Below, piece after piece: positions 12,809-23,031 of a DNA stretch of 64,000 nt. Source of the stretch: Lathyrus oleraceus (Eukaryota; Streptophyta; Magnoliopsida; Fabales; Fabaceae); the NCBI RefSeq assembly GCF_024323335.1, contig NC_066583.1, forward strand, positions 276,169,416 to 276,233,415. The letters are read 5' to 3'. Position numbers and translations under genes: made by a program. The notes beneath the pieces are model-generated. The model searched no databases. It was not told the DNA's origin and saw nothing but the letters and a program-made list of their open reading frames with translations. Numbering within the stretch: position 1 is the first letter of the stretch; every line of letters begins with the position of its first letter.

Positions 12809-14660
12809 TCAACCTCCTGTATACAACCCATAAGAACTGCTCCTAACTTCAGCCAGCAGTGCCACCGTGTCAGGATGATCTGGAGATTCTGTCAAACGCC
12901 GGATAAGCAAATTCCTCTTGTGAATAATCCCATCCAGTTCTTTGATGTGCTCTATGTAATAATCCCCATCATCCTCCCCGAATACCTCTTCAAGTCTAGA
13001 TTTCTTCAAACCCGCCAGCACTTTGAGTTCTTCAATCTGTTCTTGAGCCTTGTTGAATTGATCTGTGATGTAACCATTGGTTGTACGGGCACACAGGAGC
13101 TCATTGTTCTTCTCCTTCAGCAGAGTCTTCAACTTCTCCATCTGACCAGTCAATTGGGTCACTATCTCCTCCTCTTTTACCTTCCGTGAAGCTGAAAATG
13201 CATCCCATTGTTCTTGCCACCCAGCTAACTTACCACGGGCATCTGTTAACTGCTGCTTGACTCGCCTCAACTCAGAACCGGATGACCCCAAGGCTTTGTC
13301 AGTTTTCCTGAAGAAGTTCACCTCCACAACCAATTTCTTTTCTGCTTCCTCTTACAATCTGACGGCTTCCCCCTTCTAATATTCTGCCTCATGGTATAGA
13401 TGCATAAAGTCTTGCAACTTCACACTCAACTCCGAGTTTTCAATTTGAAGTTCCTCCATGGTATCCTTCAATTTCTCATACTCCTCTCGGCTCACCATTG
13501 TTGACTGCTCATGAGTAGGTGGATACAAAGGTTCTTCAATAGGAAAAGGCAGACTAAACTCTTCGACTCTTCCCCGAAGCCAATCTTCATACTGAGGATA
13601 AGTCCTGCAATCCCCTTTTCCAAGCACAGCCCTTCCTCTCTTGATTACCTTGAGCCAGGCCTCAGCTGCCTTATCGGATACGGTCATATTAGATGAAGAA
13701 TGGAAAAATAGAGATTCTTCCACATCTTTTTCCAAAGGCGGAGTTTTTAAAGCATACCCAAACTGTCTAACTGCTAGAGAAGGATTATAGTTGATTCATC
13801 CTCTTCTTCCTACCAACGGCACATTCGGGAAGTTCTCGCAACTGTGAATAATATCCGCCCGAAGCAAGTTCCGGTCAGACCACCATGAAATATCTTTAGC
13901 TCTTATCCCCATCAACCTCTTCGACCAACTCAACGAGTCCTTGAAATCAACGAACGCTCCCGACTTAGGTAGGTGAGACCTGAACCACTTATGGAACAAG
14001 GGTGCACAACAATTCACCAATCCTCCTTTTTTATTCTCATTCCTGTGATTCACTGAATGAAAGAAATCTCCCAGCAAGGTCGGCACTGGATTTCCCAACA
14101 CGAAGAGGCGTATTGCGTCTACGCCCATAAATTATGCAACATTAGGGAACAGGACAATCCCGTATACACTAAGAGCCAACACAACATTAAAACCCCTCCG
14201 ATCACCACCTTCAAGCTTCTTCTTGGCTTCTCCCACTAAGAAACTCATATGAAAACCACTGACTCCTCCTTTCTGACACATATTAGACTCCAAGACTGAT
14301 TTCCCCAAATATGTGGCTGAAGCAACCATGCTGAAATCGGGCAGAAACTCGGAACTGTAAAATAGAAACAGCGACTTGATAGGAACTCTGAGAAAACTGA
14401 CAACCTCCTCCAAAGTAGGGACCAAGATATAGTCTGGGAATGTAAAACACCTCAATGGAGGGTCATAGAACTGCAGCAATGTGAAGAGAGCATGGTGTTG
14501 ATCTTTGGGGAGAACCGTAACGAAACTTAGAATCAACCCGTAATTCCTCCCAGAATCTTTCTAGAGAATCATGATCCATTAACTTCATCAGCTGTTGAAT
14601 GGGATCCAAACAAACCACAGGAAATTTGCAGGCGACATGTCTTTTTTTGCCAATATCCAT
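12809..14660 (-). pseudogene. Element A ORF1 (plant-mobile-domain-like), broken
   Basis: Homologous to B ORF1 (23032-24480) and D ORF1 (59898-61586). Shared short motifs include LLQFYDP, CFTFPDY, PTLEE and NPVPTLLGD. The C-terminal 250 residues are charged and heptad-like, consistent with a coiled coil. The frame is cut by a frameshift near 14500 and in-frame stops at 14132-14134, 13796-13798, 13376-13378 and about 13364. The extra ORF upstream of gag is characteristic of Ogre. Its function is unknown; the domain resembles the plant mobile domain family by motif, which is my recollection and not a search result. Confidence 0.85.
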
Positions 14661-15560
14661 CTTAGGAGAACCGAAAAACCCTGACTAGAATCAAGAAGAA
14701 GATATAAACCCCTAGAAATAGATAAACATATGTTAAATGATGTGAATGCAAAATGATGTGATGCAATGCAGTGACATGGGAATCATGATTGCTGTATCTG
14801 CTTGAACAACTGTCAGGTCGCATTGTCTGAAGAGAAAACCACTGAGGAACATATAAGAGATCAAAGTTCTACTCCAACAAGAATACCAGAAAATCGGGTT
14901 GGTTGAAGGTTAAGGTTTCCTGAATTTAGCCCGCCCCTCACTGGTAGGTTCTAAGAACAAAAGTTTGTTAGCTTCTAGCCCTTCAGTCGAGAATAATACG
15001 TTTACCGCTGAAGGTTTGGTATTATTACGAGACAAAAGACCTCCACTGACTCCCCTTAACAGGACATCCTAAAAGCAAGTTCCCAGCCTTGGGTCCTCGG
15101 ATTGAGCAGCGAGAATGCGCCCACCAGAGCTAACATAATCGCGTCTCGGAGGAGTGCCTCAACTGAGTCCCTGGGAAATGGTCACCAGAGTCGACGATTT
15201 CTAAAGGAACATCCTATCGTTATGGAACACCCGTAGGACAAAATATATCCAAAAGAAACCTCATCTGGGTGTGGGTCTCATGAACGACTTAACATAGCAA
15301 CATGCTACACAAGCCTCATGACTATCCACTCTAAAACCTGTGTGTACGCTCAAGCCTGGCTAGTGGGCTTATCTCTCATAGAACAACCCACCCCAACAAA
15401 CAACCAACCCAACAGATCCAGCCGATACAACAATCATATGTACATAATGCAATAAGATAAAACAGATAAATGCTGAAAGTAAATAACTGTACAAAAGAAT
15501 AAACACCCAACAAACAAGAAACTCACAAAAGCTAGGAGGGACTCGCATAGGGAAACCGGG
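14661..15560 (-). other. Element A 5' leader
   Basis: This 0.9-kb untranslated stretch lies between the PBS and ORF1. It holds no credible ORF. Packaging and dimerisation signals of LTR elements normally lie here, but I cannot identify them from sequence alone. Confidence 0.6.
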
Positions 15561-15578
15561 TCCCCAGCAGAGTCGCCA
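15561..15578 (-). promoter_or_regulatory. Element A primer-binding site
   Basis: The minus strand reads TGGCGACTCTGCTGGGGA two bases inside the 5' LTR. It starts with TGG, the complement of the tRNA 3' CCA end, and is identical to the PBS of element B (22007-22024). Ogre elements are reported to use a tRNA-Arg primer; I could not align the tRNA here. Confidence 0.9.
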
Positions 15579-15741
15579 GCTGTCGCAACGCGAAAAATAA
15601 CCGGCGGGAAAAAACAGAAGAGCCAACACCGTTCATTATTTATCCCAAAGGAGGGAAAGGAAACGATCGAAGAAAACCTGAAGAGAGGAAAAGACAAGGT
15701 CTCGCAACCAAATCTAGGGTTCGGGAGTCGATTATGCAAAG

Positions 15742-15759
15742 GGAAGGTATTAGCACCCC
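15742..15759 (-). promoter_or_regulatory. Conserved LTR block
   Basis: The minus strand reads GGGTGCTAATACCTTCCC. The same block is at 43611-43628 in D, and B has GGGTGCCTAACACCTTCCC at 21790-21808. The block sits 100-200 bp from the inner LTR end in all three, although most LTR sequence differs. The role is unknown; its position would fit the R/U5 part. Confidence 0.7.
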
Positions 15760-15870
15760 TACGCATCCGTAGTACTCTACGGTATCCACTCTTGTTGTTC
15801 TAGTCTAAAGGGTATAGGTATATCTAAATTACTATCTGCTAAAAGGAGGTCAAAAGAAAATGACTCGCAA

Positions 15871-16230
15871 GGATGTCGCATCCACTGCCTACGTATCTCA
15901 CCTGAGTATGAGAATCAGAGTCTTCGTAGCTCAGCTACCTATGGGCGAAAGAGAAGTGTGCTCGATAATGCATCGTGTCTTATGCCTACGTATCTCATCT
16001 GGAATGAGAATCAGAGTAAAACGTAGTTCAGCTAACTACGGGAACAAGGGTATCGATTGCAACTAGGGCAAGAGAAAGGGAAGGTCTCGATCGCAACGAG
16101 GGCGAGAGAAAAGAATCACAGCAAGGGCGAAAGCAAACAAGGATTAGTTGTTAGTCGTCAGTCAAACTCAGTAAGACATCGCGTCTCGTGCCTACGTATC
16201 TCATCTGAACATGAGAATCAGAGTTATCAT
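15871..16230 (-). other. Three copies of the LTR three-hairpin module
   Basis: Each copy has a side hairpin, an outer stem and an inner hairpin. Copy 1: GGATG/CATCC (15871-15883), outer CTACG/CGTAG (15889-15893 with 15925-15929), inner TCTCA/TGAGA. Copy 2: outer CTACGT/ACGTAG (15986-15991 with 16021-16026), inner TCTCAT/ATGAGA (15993-15998 with 16004-16009). Copy 3: side AGAC/GTCT, inner TCTCAT/ATGAGA (16199-16216), outer arm with one mismatch. The joining sequence ATCAGAG is constant. Confidence 0.75.
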
Positions 16231-16640
16231 AGTTCGGCTAACTAGGGGTTAAGGATTTCCATCTGAACATGGACTTACAAAAGAGGACACCAGCTATGTC
16301 AAAGGAAAGTGGGCAATGTCTTCAACGTCCTAGCAGTAGGTGTCGCAGCTCGCTGAATCCAGTCTTAGGCAGTTACCTCTTTGCAATAGAACGGACTGAC
16401 ATGCCACAACATCGGAGACGCACGGAAGGTCTAAAAATGGGGAAGCTCTCCCTTGAGTTGTCATGCAATGTGGACCTATGTGTTAGGATTTACAGAGGGG
16501 AACATCTACCTAATGTTAGCATGCAAGGAATAAGGGAATTCTACCTATGTTATCATACAAAGGGTTCTACCTAATGGGTTCTACCTAAACAAAACAAGAG
16601 TCGACGGACGGAGCAAGGAGAGGAGCCACGGATAAGGGTA

Positions 16641-16773
16641 GATGGCGATGCCTGAGGCAATCGACTTACAGGTAGATGGCGATGCCTGAGGCGATCGACT
16701 TACAAGAGATGGTGATGCCTGAGGCGATCGACTTACAAGAGATGGCGATGCCTGAGGCGATCGACTTACAAGA
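16641..16773. repeat. 33-34 bp tandem repeat, four copies
   Basis: Copies start at 16641, 16675, 16708 and 16741 with GATGGYGATGCCTGAGGC followed by RATCGACTTACA. The core GCC-TGA-GGC is a dyad. Copies differ by one or two bases, so the duplication is recent. It lies inside the element A 5' LTR. Confidence 0.95.
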
Positions 16774-17925
16774 GGATGGATGAATGCGTGTTGGTTCTGT
16801 TAAGTTTTGAAAATGATTACTCGACATTGGATCGAGCTTTTGATCTTGTTTTGAAATGATTATCGGATGTTCGTTTTAATTCTTGTATTAACAGATGAAT
16901 AAAGAATTAAAGAATAAATATTATACACTTTATGGGATAGGGGTACATTTGTTACGAATGGGGATGGTTCATGGCAATCAAACAATAAGAATATATGCCT
17001 CAATTATCATACAAGTAAGCAACAATTATCAATCAAATCAGATAAGTAAACAAGTATATAATTAAATCAAAGAATCAAAGAATGAAATAACGGAGCATTA
17101 AACAAGGCACGGGAAGTATGAACATGTTAAACAATCAAGCAATAGTAAGCATGGATGAAAGAAACAAGTATAACAGATAACAGATGAATCAGACAGATGA
17201 AAAGATGCACAAAAAGGGTCCACTGAAATAATTAAATCAAGAAATGAGGTAAGGATCAAATAAAATCAAGATAAAAGGCCTCTAATACATGGCATATAAG
17301 ATGAACAAGGGAGGATCAAAAGATCTCTTCAATTGCCATAAGAAATCCCTAAATCAAACATTGATCATAAAACAAAGTCAACTGAAAATTCGAGCCAACT
17401 TAATAAATATCAAATAAATAGCAAATTAATCAGGAAAGTTATGAAAAATTAAACTAAGTAAGGTGGGGTCAGGACATCATCATCCCCCAAAAAGATTTTA
17501 AAAATAATGAAAATTAGTACATGAATTAATTGAAATAAAACAGAAGTCAAACCAAAAGTCAATCGACAAAACTAGGTTAAAATTAAATCAAAAATAAATT
17601 GAAAATGTGAAATAAAAATCCAAGAAAAAGTCAGGTTGATCATGGGGCAATGGTCAACCTTCATCCCAAAAATCAGAAGCTGAAAATAATTTTAAGTTAT
17701 AAAAATAAAATCAAGAATCAAATGTATGCTAAAATAGACCACTTAGATGAGTGATCAATATTGCTTTGTGTGGGCTCCTTCTGTTAAGGAGTGATCAATC
17801 AAAACCTGATTTCCAAGTCACTAATGTAGTATGCAATGAGTATCACCTAGTATGATGCCAATGAAGTGTGAAACATAATCCTATGCTTTCAGGAAAAATT
17901 GTAGGGTAGATTTTGGGGTATTACA

Positions 17926-18385
17926 CTCATTTACAAGGGATGGAAGATCTTCACCATCCATAGTTGAAAGTATTAAGGATCTCTTACAACGTATAAGCCT
18001 TCATAGTCTAGCGTTCATTTTCCCCTAGGGTCAGTGTGAATTAGTATAATCTTCTTCAATACTAGGTCTCTGACCTTAAGGTTGCGGGGGAACACCTTCT
18101 TGTCATGTGCCCTCTAGATACCTTTTGGTATAACTGGCTGTGGTAGATGGATGCCAAACGCTTCTCATCAATGATGTTCAATTGGTCAAATTCTATTTGT
18201 ACCCACTTAGCTTCGTTAAGCTTGACATCGGTCAAAATCCTCAAGGAGGGAATCTTTACTTCGATAGGTTGGACCGCATCCATGCCATACATAAGAGATA
18301 CATGTTTCCCCATGGAGGTGCATACGGAAGTACGGTATCCATGCAAAGAGAATGGGAGCATCTCATGCCAATCCGTGTAGGTTTC
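17926..18385 (-). pseudogene. pol: Element C pol, C-terminal end of integrase region
   Basis: The minus strand encodes a diverged copy of the segment that in D follows the integrase core, with the motif LPFSLHGYRTSV. It continues to a DGED-like stretch close to the normal pol end, where element A is inserted at 17925/17926. Upstream it is interrupted by element B at 18385/18386. Removing B joins this piece in frame to 39331 onward across the GTTTC duplication. Small frameshifts are present (for example near 18100 and 18300), consistent with an old copy. Confidence 0.88.
18381..18385. repeat. Target site duplication of element B, left copy
   Basis: GTTTC directly precedes the LTR start TGTAAG. 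The same five bases follow the other LTR at 39331-39335. A 5-bp duplication is usual for Ty3/gypsy integration. Confidence 0.95.
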
Positions 18386-20589
18386 TGTAAGACCCCAATT
18401 TTGGCCCTAAGATCCCTCATGGCCTATATCATATCATATCATGGCCTCAAGGATCTTTGTGCACCTTTGCTTCCCTCCTAGTGGGTGGGTTATCTTGTGA
18501 GTGTGTTTCTTGATCACCAAGCATGTATTGCATTTGTATATCATTGCTTTTCATCTGTTTATTAAACAAAAGTACAAAAATATTGTCATCTAACCATGTT
18601 ACTTGCAGATGAAGCCAATTAGGTCAAATCAGTCAAAATCAGTCATTGAGATAGGTGGTGGCCATTCTTGCAGAATTTGGGCACCATGATCATTCATCAA
18701 GAGTTCATATGAGTTGTGACATCATTTTGGATCAAGATATCAAGTGGTAGGGGCTTGGAATTCATCAGAACATGGTTCAGTCAAGCAAAACCCTAGCAAA
18801 GTCAACTGAAGTCAACCTTGGTCAACTGTCCATTTAATCAGTGATTTGATGGTGGGAATTGGTCTGAGAGGTGTCATTCATGTCCATATAAGCCTCATAT
18901 AACATGTCAAACATCCACAGTGAAGATTTTGAAGTCAGACAAGAAATTTCCCAAAATAGAAAGATGACCTGTAATTGGAATTTGCCAAAAATGGAAACTT
19001 CTTCTCCTCGACATTACATCATCATACAAGCTTCAAATGAATTTTTGTCCAACATTAAAGTTGAAGATCTTGTTCTCCCATTTCCAAAAAGTCCAAGAAC
19101 ACTCATTTCTCATTTATGGTTGGCAAGTTATGATCAAATCATTCTCAAGATTTTTTGAACTTCAAAGTGGCATATCTTCCAAACCATTTGGCCAAATTGA
19201 GTGAGGTTTTTTTGCTACAAGTCATATTTGATGTGCTCTATCCAAATGTTTCATCACAATTCACCAAAACTCAACCAATCAAAATGGCATTTTTCAGTTG
19301 ACTTGAATTAAAAAGGAAAGGTAAAAAAGTTGACTTTCAAAATAGCCATTTGTTACACTTTTTACCATTTGAACTTGACTAAAAATCACATTTGGAGTTT
19401 GTCTTAGGCCCATTTTCGCAGCTGTAAGCCATGCCCATGCAGTTTTGAGTGAAATCCACAAATTAACCAAAAACATGTCATTTTGAGCTAATTTTCATTA
19501 CCACTCAAATTAACCAAACTTAGCAGCTTAAACACAGTACATATACAACATTTTCTGCTGAAAAGCCCTAGCACACAATACACAAAACAGATCAAATTCA
19601 TTTTTCTCTCAAACTCTCTCACTTTTTTCATCTGAACTTTTTCTGAAAAATTGCAAAGAGCTCGAGCTTGGTTTGTTTGTGCCATCATATACCAACATCT
19701 TTGAAGCATTTGCAAGCTTTAAATCGCAACTGTAAGCAAGGGAAAACACTGTCCCATTGAAGCTCCCTTCCATGGCAGATTTCGATTGGAGCTTCCTCAA
19801 GGGTTGTTGAGCTAAAAGCCATTGTTCATTCATCATTTGGAACCACCAGAAGCATCTGTTTCAGCCTTGTACAACCAAACAACATCTGAATCATCACTGT
19901 GCTCCAAATTTGGTACCCTTAGTTGCTTAGTTCTTTAAGAACTTGCTTTGCTTTGCTTTAATAGCAATTTGCATTGAGGTATAACTTCTTATATTCATGT
20001 AGTCTGGAAGACCTGGCCTGTTACTTGGCCAGGCAACTGTCTGAAGTCCTCCTTAAGAGGCAATGCTTGTGTGTGTTTACATTTGTCCCAAGCAGGAAAA
20101 GTACTTTGAATAAGGCAATTGGTAGAATCCAAGAGATATGCAACCTATCTCCTACTATTCTGTGAGTCACTCACATTGCTCACACTACTTGTGTTTGATG
20201 CATGTTGAGTAAAAACCCAAGATCTATCGAGTCAATAATCTGTGGAGAGAGTTCCTACTTTCTGAACTCCCACACCTTCTGATATTCAATGCTCTCCCTG
20301 ACCAGGGATAAGAGCAATGAGGCACACCCCTCATATCCTTTCATCTGCTTCACCTTAGCCCCTCAATGGCAAGGTTAAGAGCACCATTAACCCTATTCCA
20401 GTTGGCTTCAATGCCTAACCCTTTTGTATGAGCCTGATTGTTTGGTTATAGTGTGTGCTGAATGACTTCAATTGATTGATTGCTCACTTCATATACACAT
20501 GTTTGCTTGTATGCTTTGTGCATTTATCATTATCAATTACTCATTAGTGCATGATCATTTCATTTGTCTCTGTGACATATCTTTGTTGT

Positions 20590-20973
20590 TTGCCCATTGA
20601 GGACGATTGTAAGACCATCGATTGGCCATTGTTCCTATGATATGGAAGTGAGCATAAGACCATCTCATTGGCCACTCATCTTCTCTTTGCTTGATGCATT
20701 TGCATTTGTTGTATGTGAGGATGCAATTGTAAGTCCCTGCAAGTTGGCCTTTGCTTTCCTATGATCATATGTTGGATATTGGTATAAGCCCAGACAGATT
20801 GGCATCCGGTATCCAAGTTTCGTTTTGTTTTAGGAGATTGGAATAAGTCCATCTATTGGCTTCCGACATCCTTGTTTCTTTGTTTAGGAGATTGGTGTAA
20901 ATCCATCTATTGGTATCCGGTATCCGCTTTTTGTTTGTGAGATTGGAGTAAGTCCATTGAGTGGCATCCGGTA
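20590..20973 (+). repeat. Degenerate 40-60 bp tandem array in LTR
   Basis: About seven diverged units share a core of TAAG(A/T)CC or TAAGTCC, then ATTGGC or a variant. The last three units end in CGGTATC or CGACATC. They begin near 20590 and end near 20973. Several units have partial dyads, for example an outer GGATA/TATCC. The 3' LTR copy is at 37920-38303. Confidence 0.8.
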
Positions 20974-21592
20974 TCATTTGTTTGCTTATTTTGCTATTGC
21001 TCATAGCCTATTCCAAAGGACACACTTGAATCATCTTCTATATGATTTCAAGAAGTGAACCTCCTAGGAAGTTTTACAATCCATTTTCATCCATTCATCC
21101 ATTTTGTCCTAAACCTTTTCACACATTGCTTTCGAAACTTGAGATAAATATTGTGCAAACATCTTCATGCTTTTAAATTAAAAACCTGGACCCCAAGTCC
21201 TTGACTTTTTCAAACTCCATTTCATAATACTTCTTTTGAACCAATCTTAATCATACTTTGACCCTTCTTTTGTGAATAATCATAATCAATTAACTTCACC
21301 CATTCAATTGTTTTGTGGCTTTGTCCATTCTTGCTAAGTTTTCATACATTAGCCATAGGTTTGATTTATCTTAGTTGGTTGATGTCAATCTCACCTATTT
21401 GTCCTTAGTTGATTGAATTGTAAGTCTTCCTTGCTTATTATAGGGTTAACCCCTCACTAGCAAGTTGAAGCTGTTCTCACATGGTGGACTCGTTGTTTGT
21501 ATAAGGTTGAGTTTTCTCCCGTGGATAACGTAAGACCTTAGGGCTTGTGTTTAAAATTGAACCCACTAACTTTTGGAAATCTTTTAGCCGAA

Positions 21593-21651
21593 CTACGGCG
21601 TTTTGATCCTTACCTTTGATGGAAGGTACGTAGGCAACGGGTTCATCCGTT
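21593..21651 (+). other. LTR three-hairpin module, single copy
   Basis: Outer stem CTACG (21593-21597) with CGTAG (21629-21633). Inner hairpin TACCTT-TGATGG-AAGGTA (21611-21628). Side hairpin AACGG-GTTCAT-CCGTT (21636-21651). The order and spacing match the modules in the A and D LTRs read on the minus strand. The second copy is in the 3' LTR at 38923-38981. Confidence 0.75.
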
Positions 21652-21912
21652 CGAACACAAAAACAATAAAAATTTGTATATTCTTTTCTCATCATCCCAA
21701 TCATGTTTGCACAATAAATATTTCATAACAAATAACAATTTAGTACAACAAGTGTGAAAAGGGCTCCCTAGGAGTACCTAGGACGTGATGGGTGCCTAAC
21801 ACCTTCCCATTGCGTAATTTACCCCTTACCCAGACTCTCTGGTCTTTTCATTAGTTTTCTACGCGTAAAACTTCTTAGGCTTTTGTTCGCTTTTTAGCCA
21901 GTCCTTTGGATA

Positions 21913-21918
21913 AATAAA
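21913..21918 (+). terminator. Candidate polyadenylation signal of element B LTR
   Basis: AATAAA inside GGATAAATAAAAGTGCGGTGG. The A and D LTRs have GGGATAAATAA at the matching place near their inner ends. The repeat occurs in the 3' LTR at 39243-39248, where it would serve the transcript end. No direct evidence of use. Confidence 0.4.
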
Positions 21919-22006
21919 AGTGCGGTGGCGACTCGAATTCATTGTATGCTTTGCTTATGGTTTAATCAATAAATCATATGGCGACGAATACACCGCTACA
22001 GAAAAG

Positions 22007-22024
22007 TGGCGACTCTGCTGGGGA
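22007..22024 (+). promoter_or_regulatory. Element B primer-binding site
   Basis: TGGCGACTCTGCTGGGGA lies six bases inside the 5' LTR. It is identical to the element A PBS and differs by two bases from the element D PBS. Confidence 0.92.
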
Positions 22025-23031
22025 AACAATCATTAGACCTTCCCTGGTGGTATTGCCTACTTTTCACCCTTGTTGTGTTATATTGTTATTTGTTATATGA
22101 CATATTTTTGTACCATTTGGGATAACTGTATTGATTGTAATGTCTGAATTGCTTGATATACAATTGCTGTTTGCTTTGGTGATCTGTGAGATGAGTTCTA
22201 TACCCGAACTCGAGTGCACCCTAGGATAGGAGAATGGGATAGTCTTGTTGACTGGTGTGGAGTATTCCTTAGCCAGTTGACTTGCGAGTCCATTCACTTG
22301 GTGGAGGTCATGTTGGATTAATAATGTCACACAAGTTATTTGTGGATAGGCATTATTCTTTCAATCATGTGCCGCAGAAGCCAAGGACCTTAGTTTACCA
22401 AACCCATCTTGGCCTATTTTTAGGAACGTAGTTCGGAGGTCGTTCAGATGTAAGTTCTGATGCGATTGTTACGCGATACTACACTCATAAGAGTTTCTCT
22501 TGAGAATATTCTTGGAATACGAGTATTCGTTCCTCCGATAATATTCGAAAGATGGAACGATGATTATGGGAACCTCTGGTAGAACATGACTGGCAGGTTT
22601 AAACCCTAGTACACTCCCTTTGGGTGGTTCTTAACCGAGACTCCATGCTCGTGACTCTCAACAAACCCGTGATTCGTGGTTGAGTCGTTCAGACAACCTT
22701 AATATCAATGGAACCTGGGCGTTGATCAGGTATAAAACCTAAATTCCCCAAAAAGGATGGTTGATATTAAGGATGTTAGAGCCGGTTCATGTACCGTTAA
22801 TATCAATGGAACTTGGGTGTCGATAAGGTGAAAACCTAAATCCACCAAAATGGATGATTGATATTAGGGATACAATGAGCTTTCCCATGACCTTTGTTTG
22901 GTGTGCCTTGTTTGATCCTTGAGTGTGATTGTTGCATTCATGCACTCATGCATTCATCTGCACATCATGTCATCAGAAAAAAAGAAAATTTTCAAGGAAC
23001 TTAAAAGGGTTTATTTGCAAAATTTTCAGAC
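22025..23031 (+). other. Element B 5' leader
   Basis: One kilobase without a credible ORF separates the PBS from ORF1. It contains two long inverted repeats 100 bp apart (22697-22772 and 22797-22866). Leader structures of this sort could act in RNA packaging or dimerisation; that is inference. Confidence 0.7.
22697..22866 (+). repeat. Tandem pair of long inverted repeats in the leader
   Basis: Unit 1 pairs CCTTAATATCAA (22697-22708) with TTGATATTAAGG (22761-22772), a perfect 12-bp stem. Unit 2 pairs TAATATCAAT (22798-22807) with ATTGATATTA (22857-22866). The units are 100 bp apart and share intervening text such as ATGGAAC. Confidence 0.9.

Larger units (their letters stand above)
1..17925 (-). 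mobile_element. Element A: Ogre/Tat Ty3-gypsy retrotransposon, left end outside window
   Basis: Order on the minus strand is 5' LTR (15581-17925), PBS (15561-15578), leader, ORF1, gag-pro, short intron, pol with RT, two RNase H domains and integrase, repetitive 3' UTR, polypurine tract and 3' LTR (1-2863, running off the window). The domain order with ORF1 upstream of gag and the dual RNase H are Tat/Ogre hallmarks. Every reading frame is broken by stops or frameshifts, and the RT active site is altered, so this copy is not autonomous. It is inserted in element C: bases 17926 onward read as the C-terminal end of another pol on the same strand. CTCAT (17926-17930) is the presumed target duplication, but the partner copy lies outside the window. 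Confidence 0.93.
15581..17925 (-). repeat. Element A 5' LTR (2,345 bp)
   Basis: On the minus strand it starts TGTAATACCCC (17925) and ends ...GCGACA (15581), next to the PBS. It is much shorter than the LTRs of D (6,239 bp) and B (3,615 bp), and only its outer 165 bp match A's left LTR. Its inner end resembles the inner end of D's LTR, sharing the GGGATAAATAA stretch and the 18-bp block at 15742-15759. It contains three hairpin modules (15871-16230) and a 33-34 bp tandem repeat (16641-16773). Confidence 0.88.
18386..22000 (+). repeat. Element B 5' LTR
   Basis: Starts TGTAAGACCCC and ends ACCGCTACA. Matches 35716-39330 over its full length. Contains a degenerate tandem array (20590-20973), the hairpin module (21593-21651), the conserved block (21790-21808) and an AATAAA (21913-21918) in a GGATAAATAA context shared with the A and D LTRs. 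A TATAAG at 18887-18892 is only a weak promoter candidate. Short ORFs inside the LTR recur in both copies simply because the LTRs are near identical; I do not consider them genes. Confidence 0.97.

Noticed and set aside
15561..15578. tRNA gene fragment
   Set aside because: The plus-strand text equals a tRNA 3' end, but it lies at the LTR edge as a PBS and no cloverleaf surrounds it.
18887..18892. TATA box of element B
   Set aside because: TATAAG occurs in AT-rich text and the homologous place in the D LTR lacks it. Not enough for a promoter call.
18904..20165. Short ORFs in the element B LTR, repeated at 36234-37495
   Set aside because: They recur only because the two LTRs are copies. No codon-level conservation against the related D LTR is visible.
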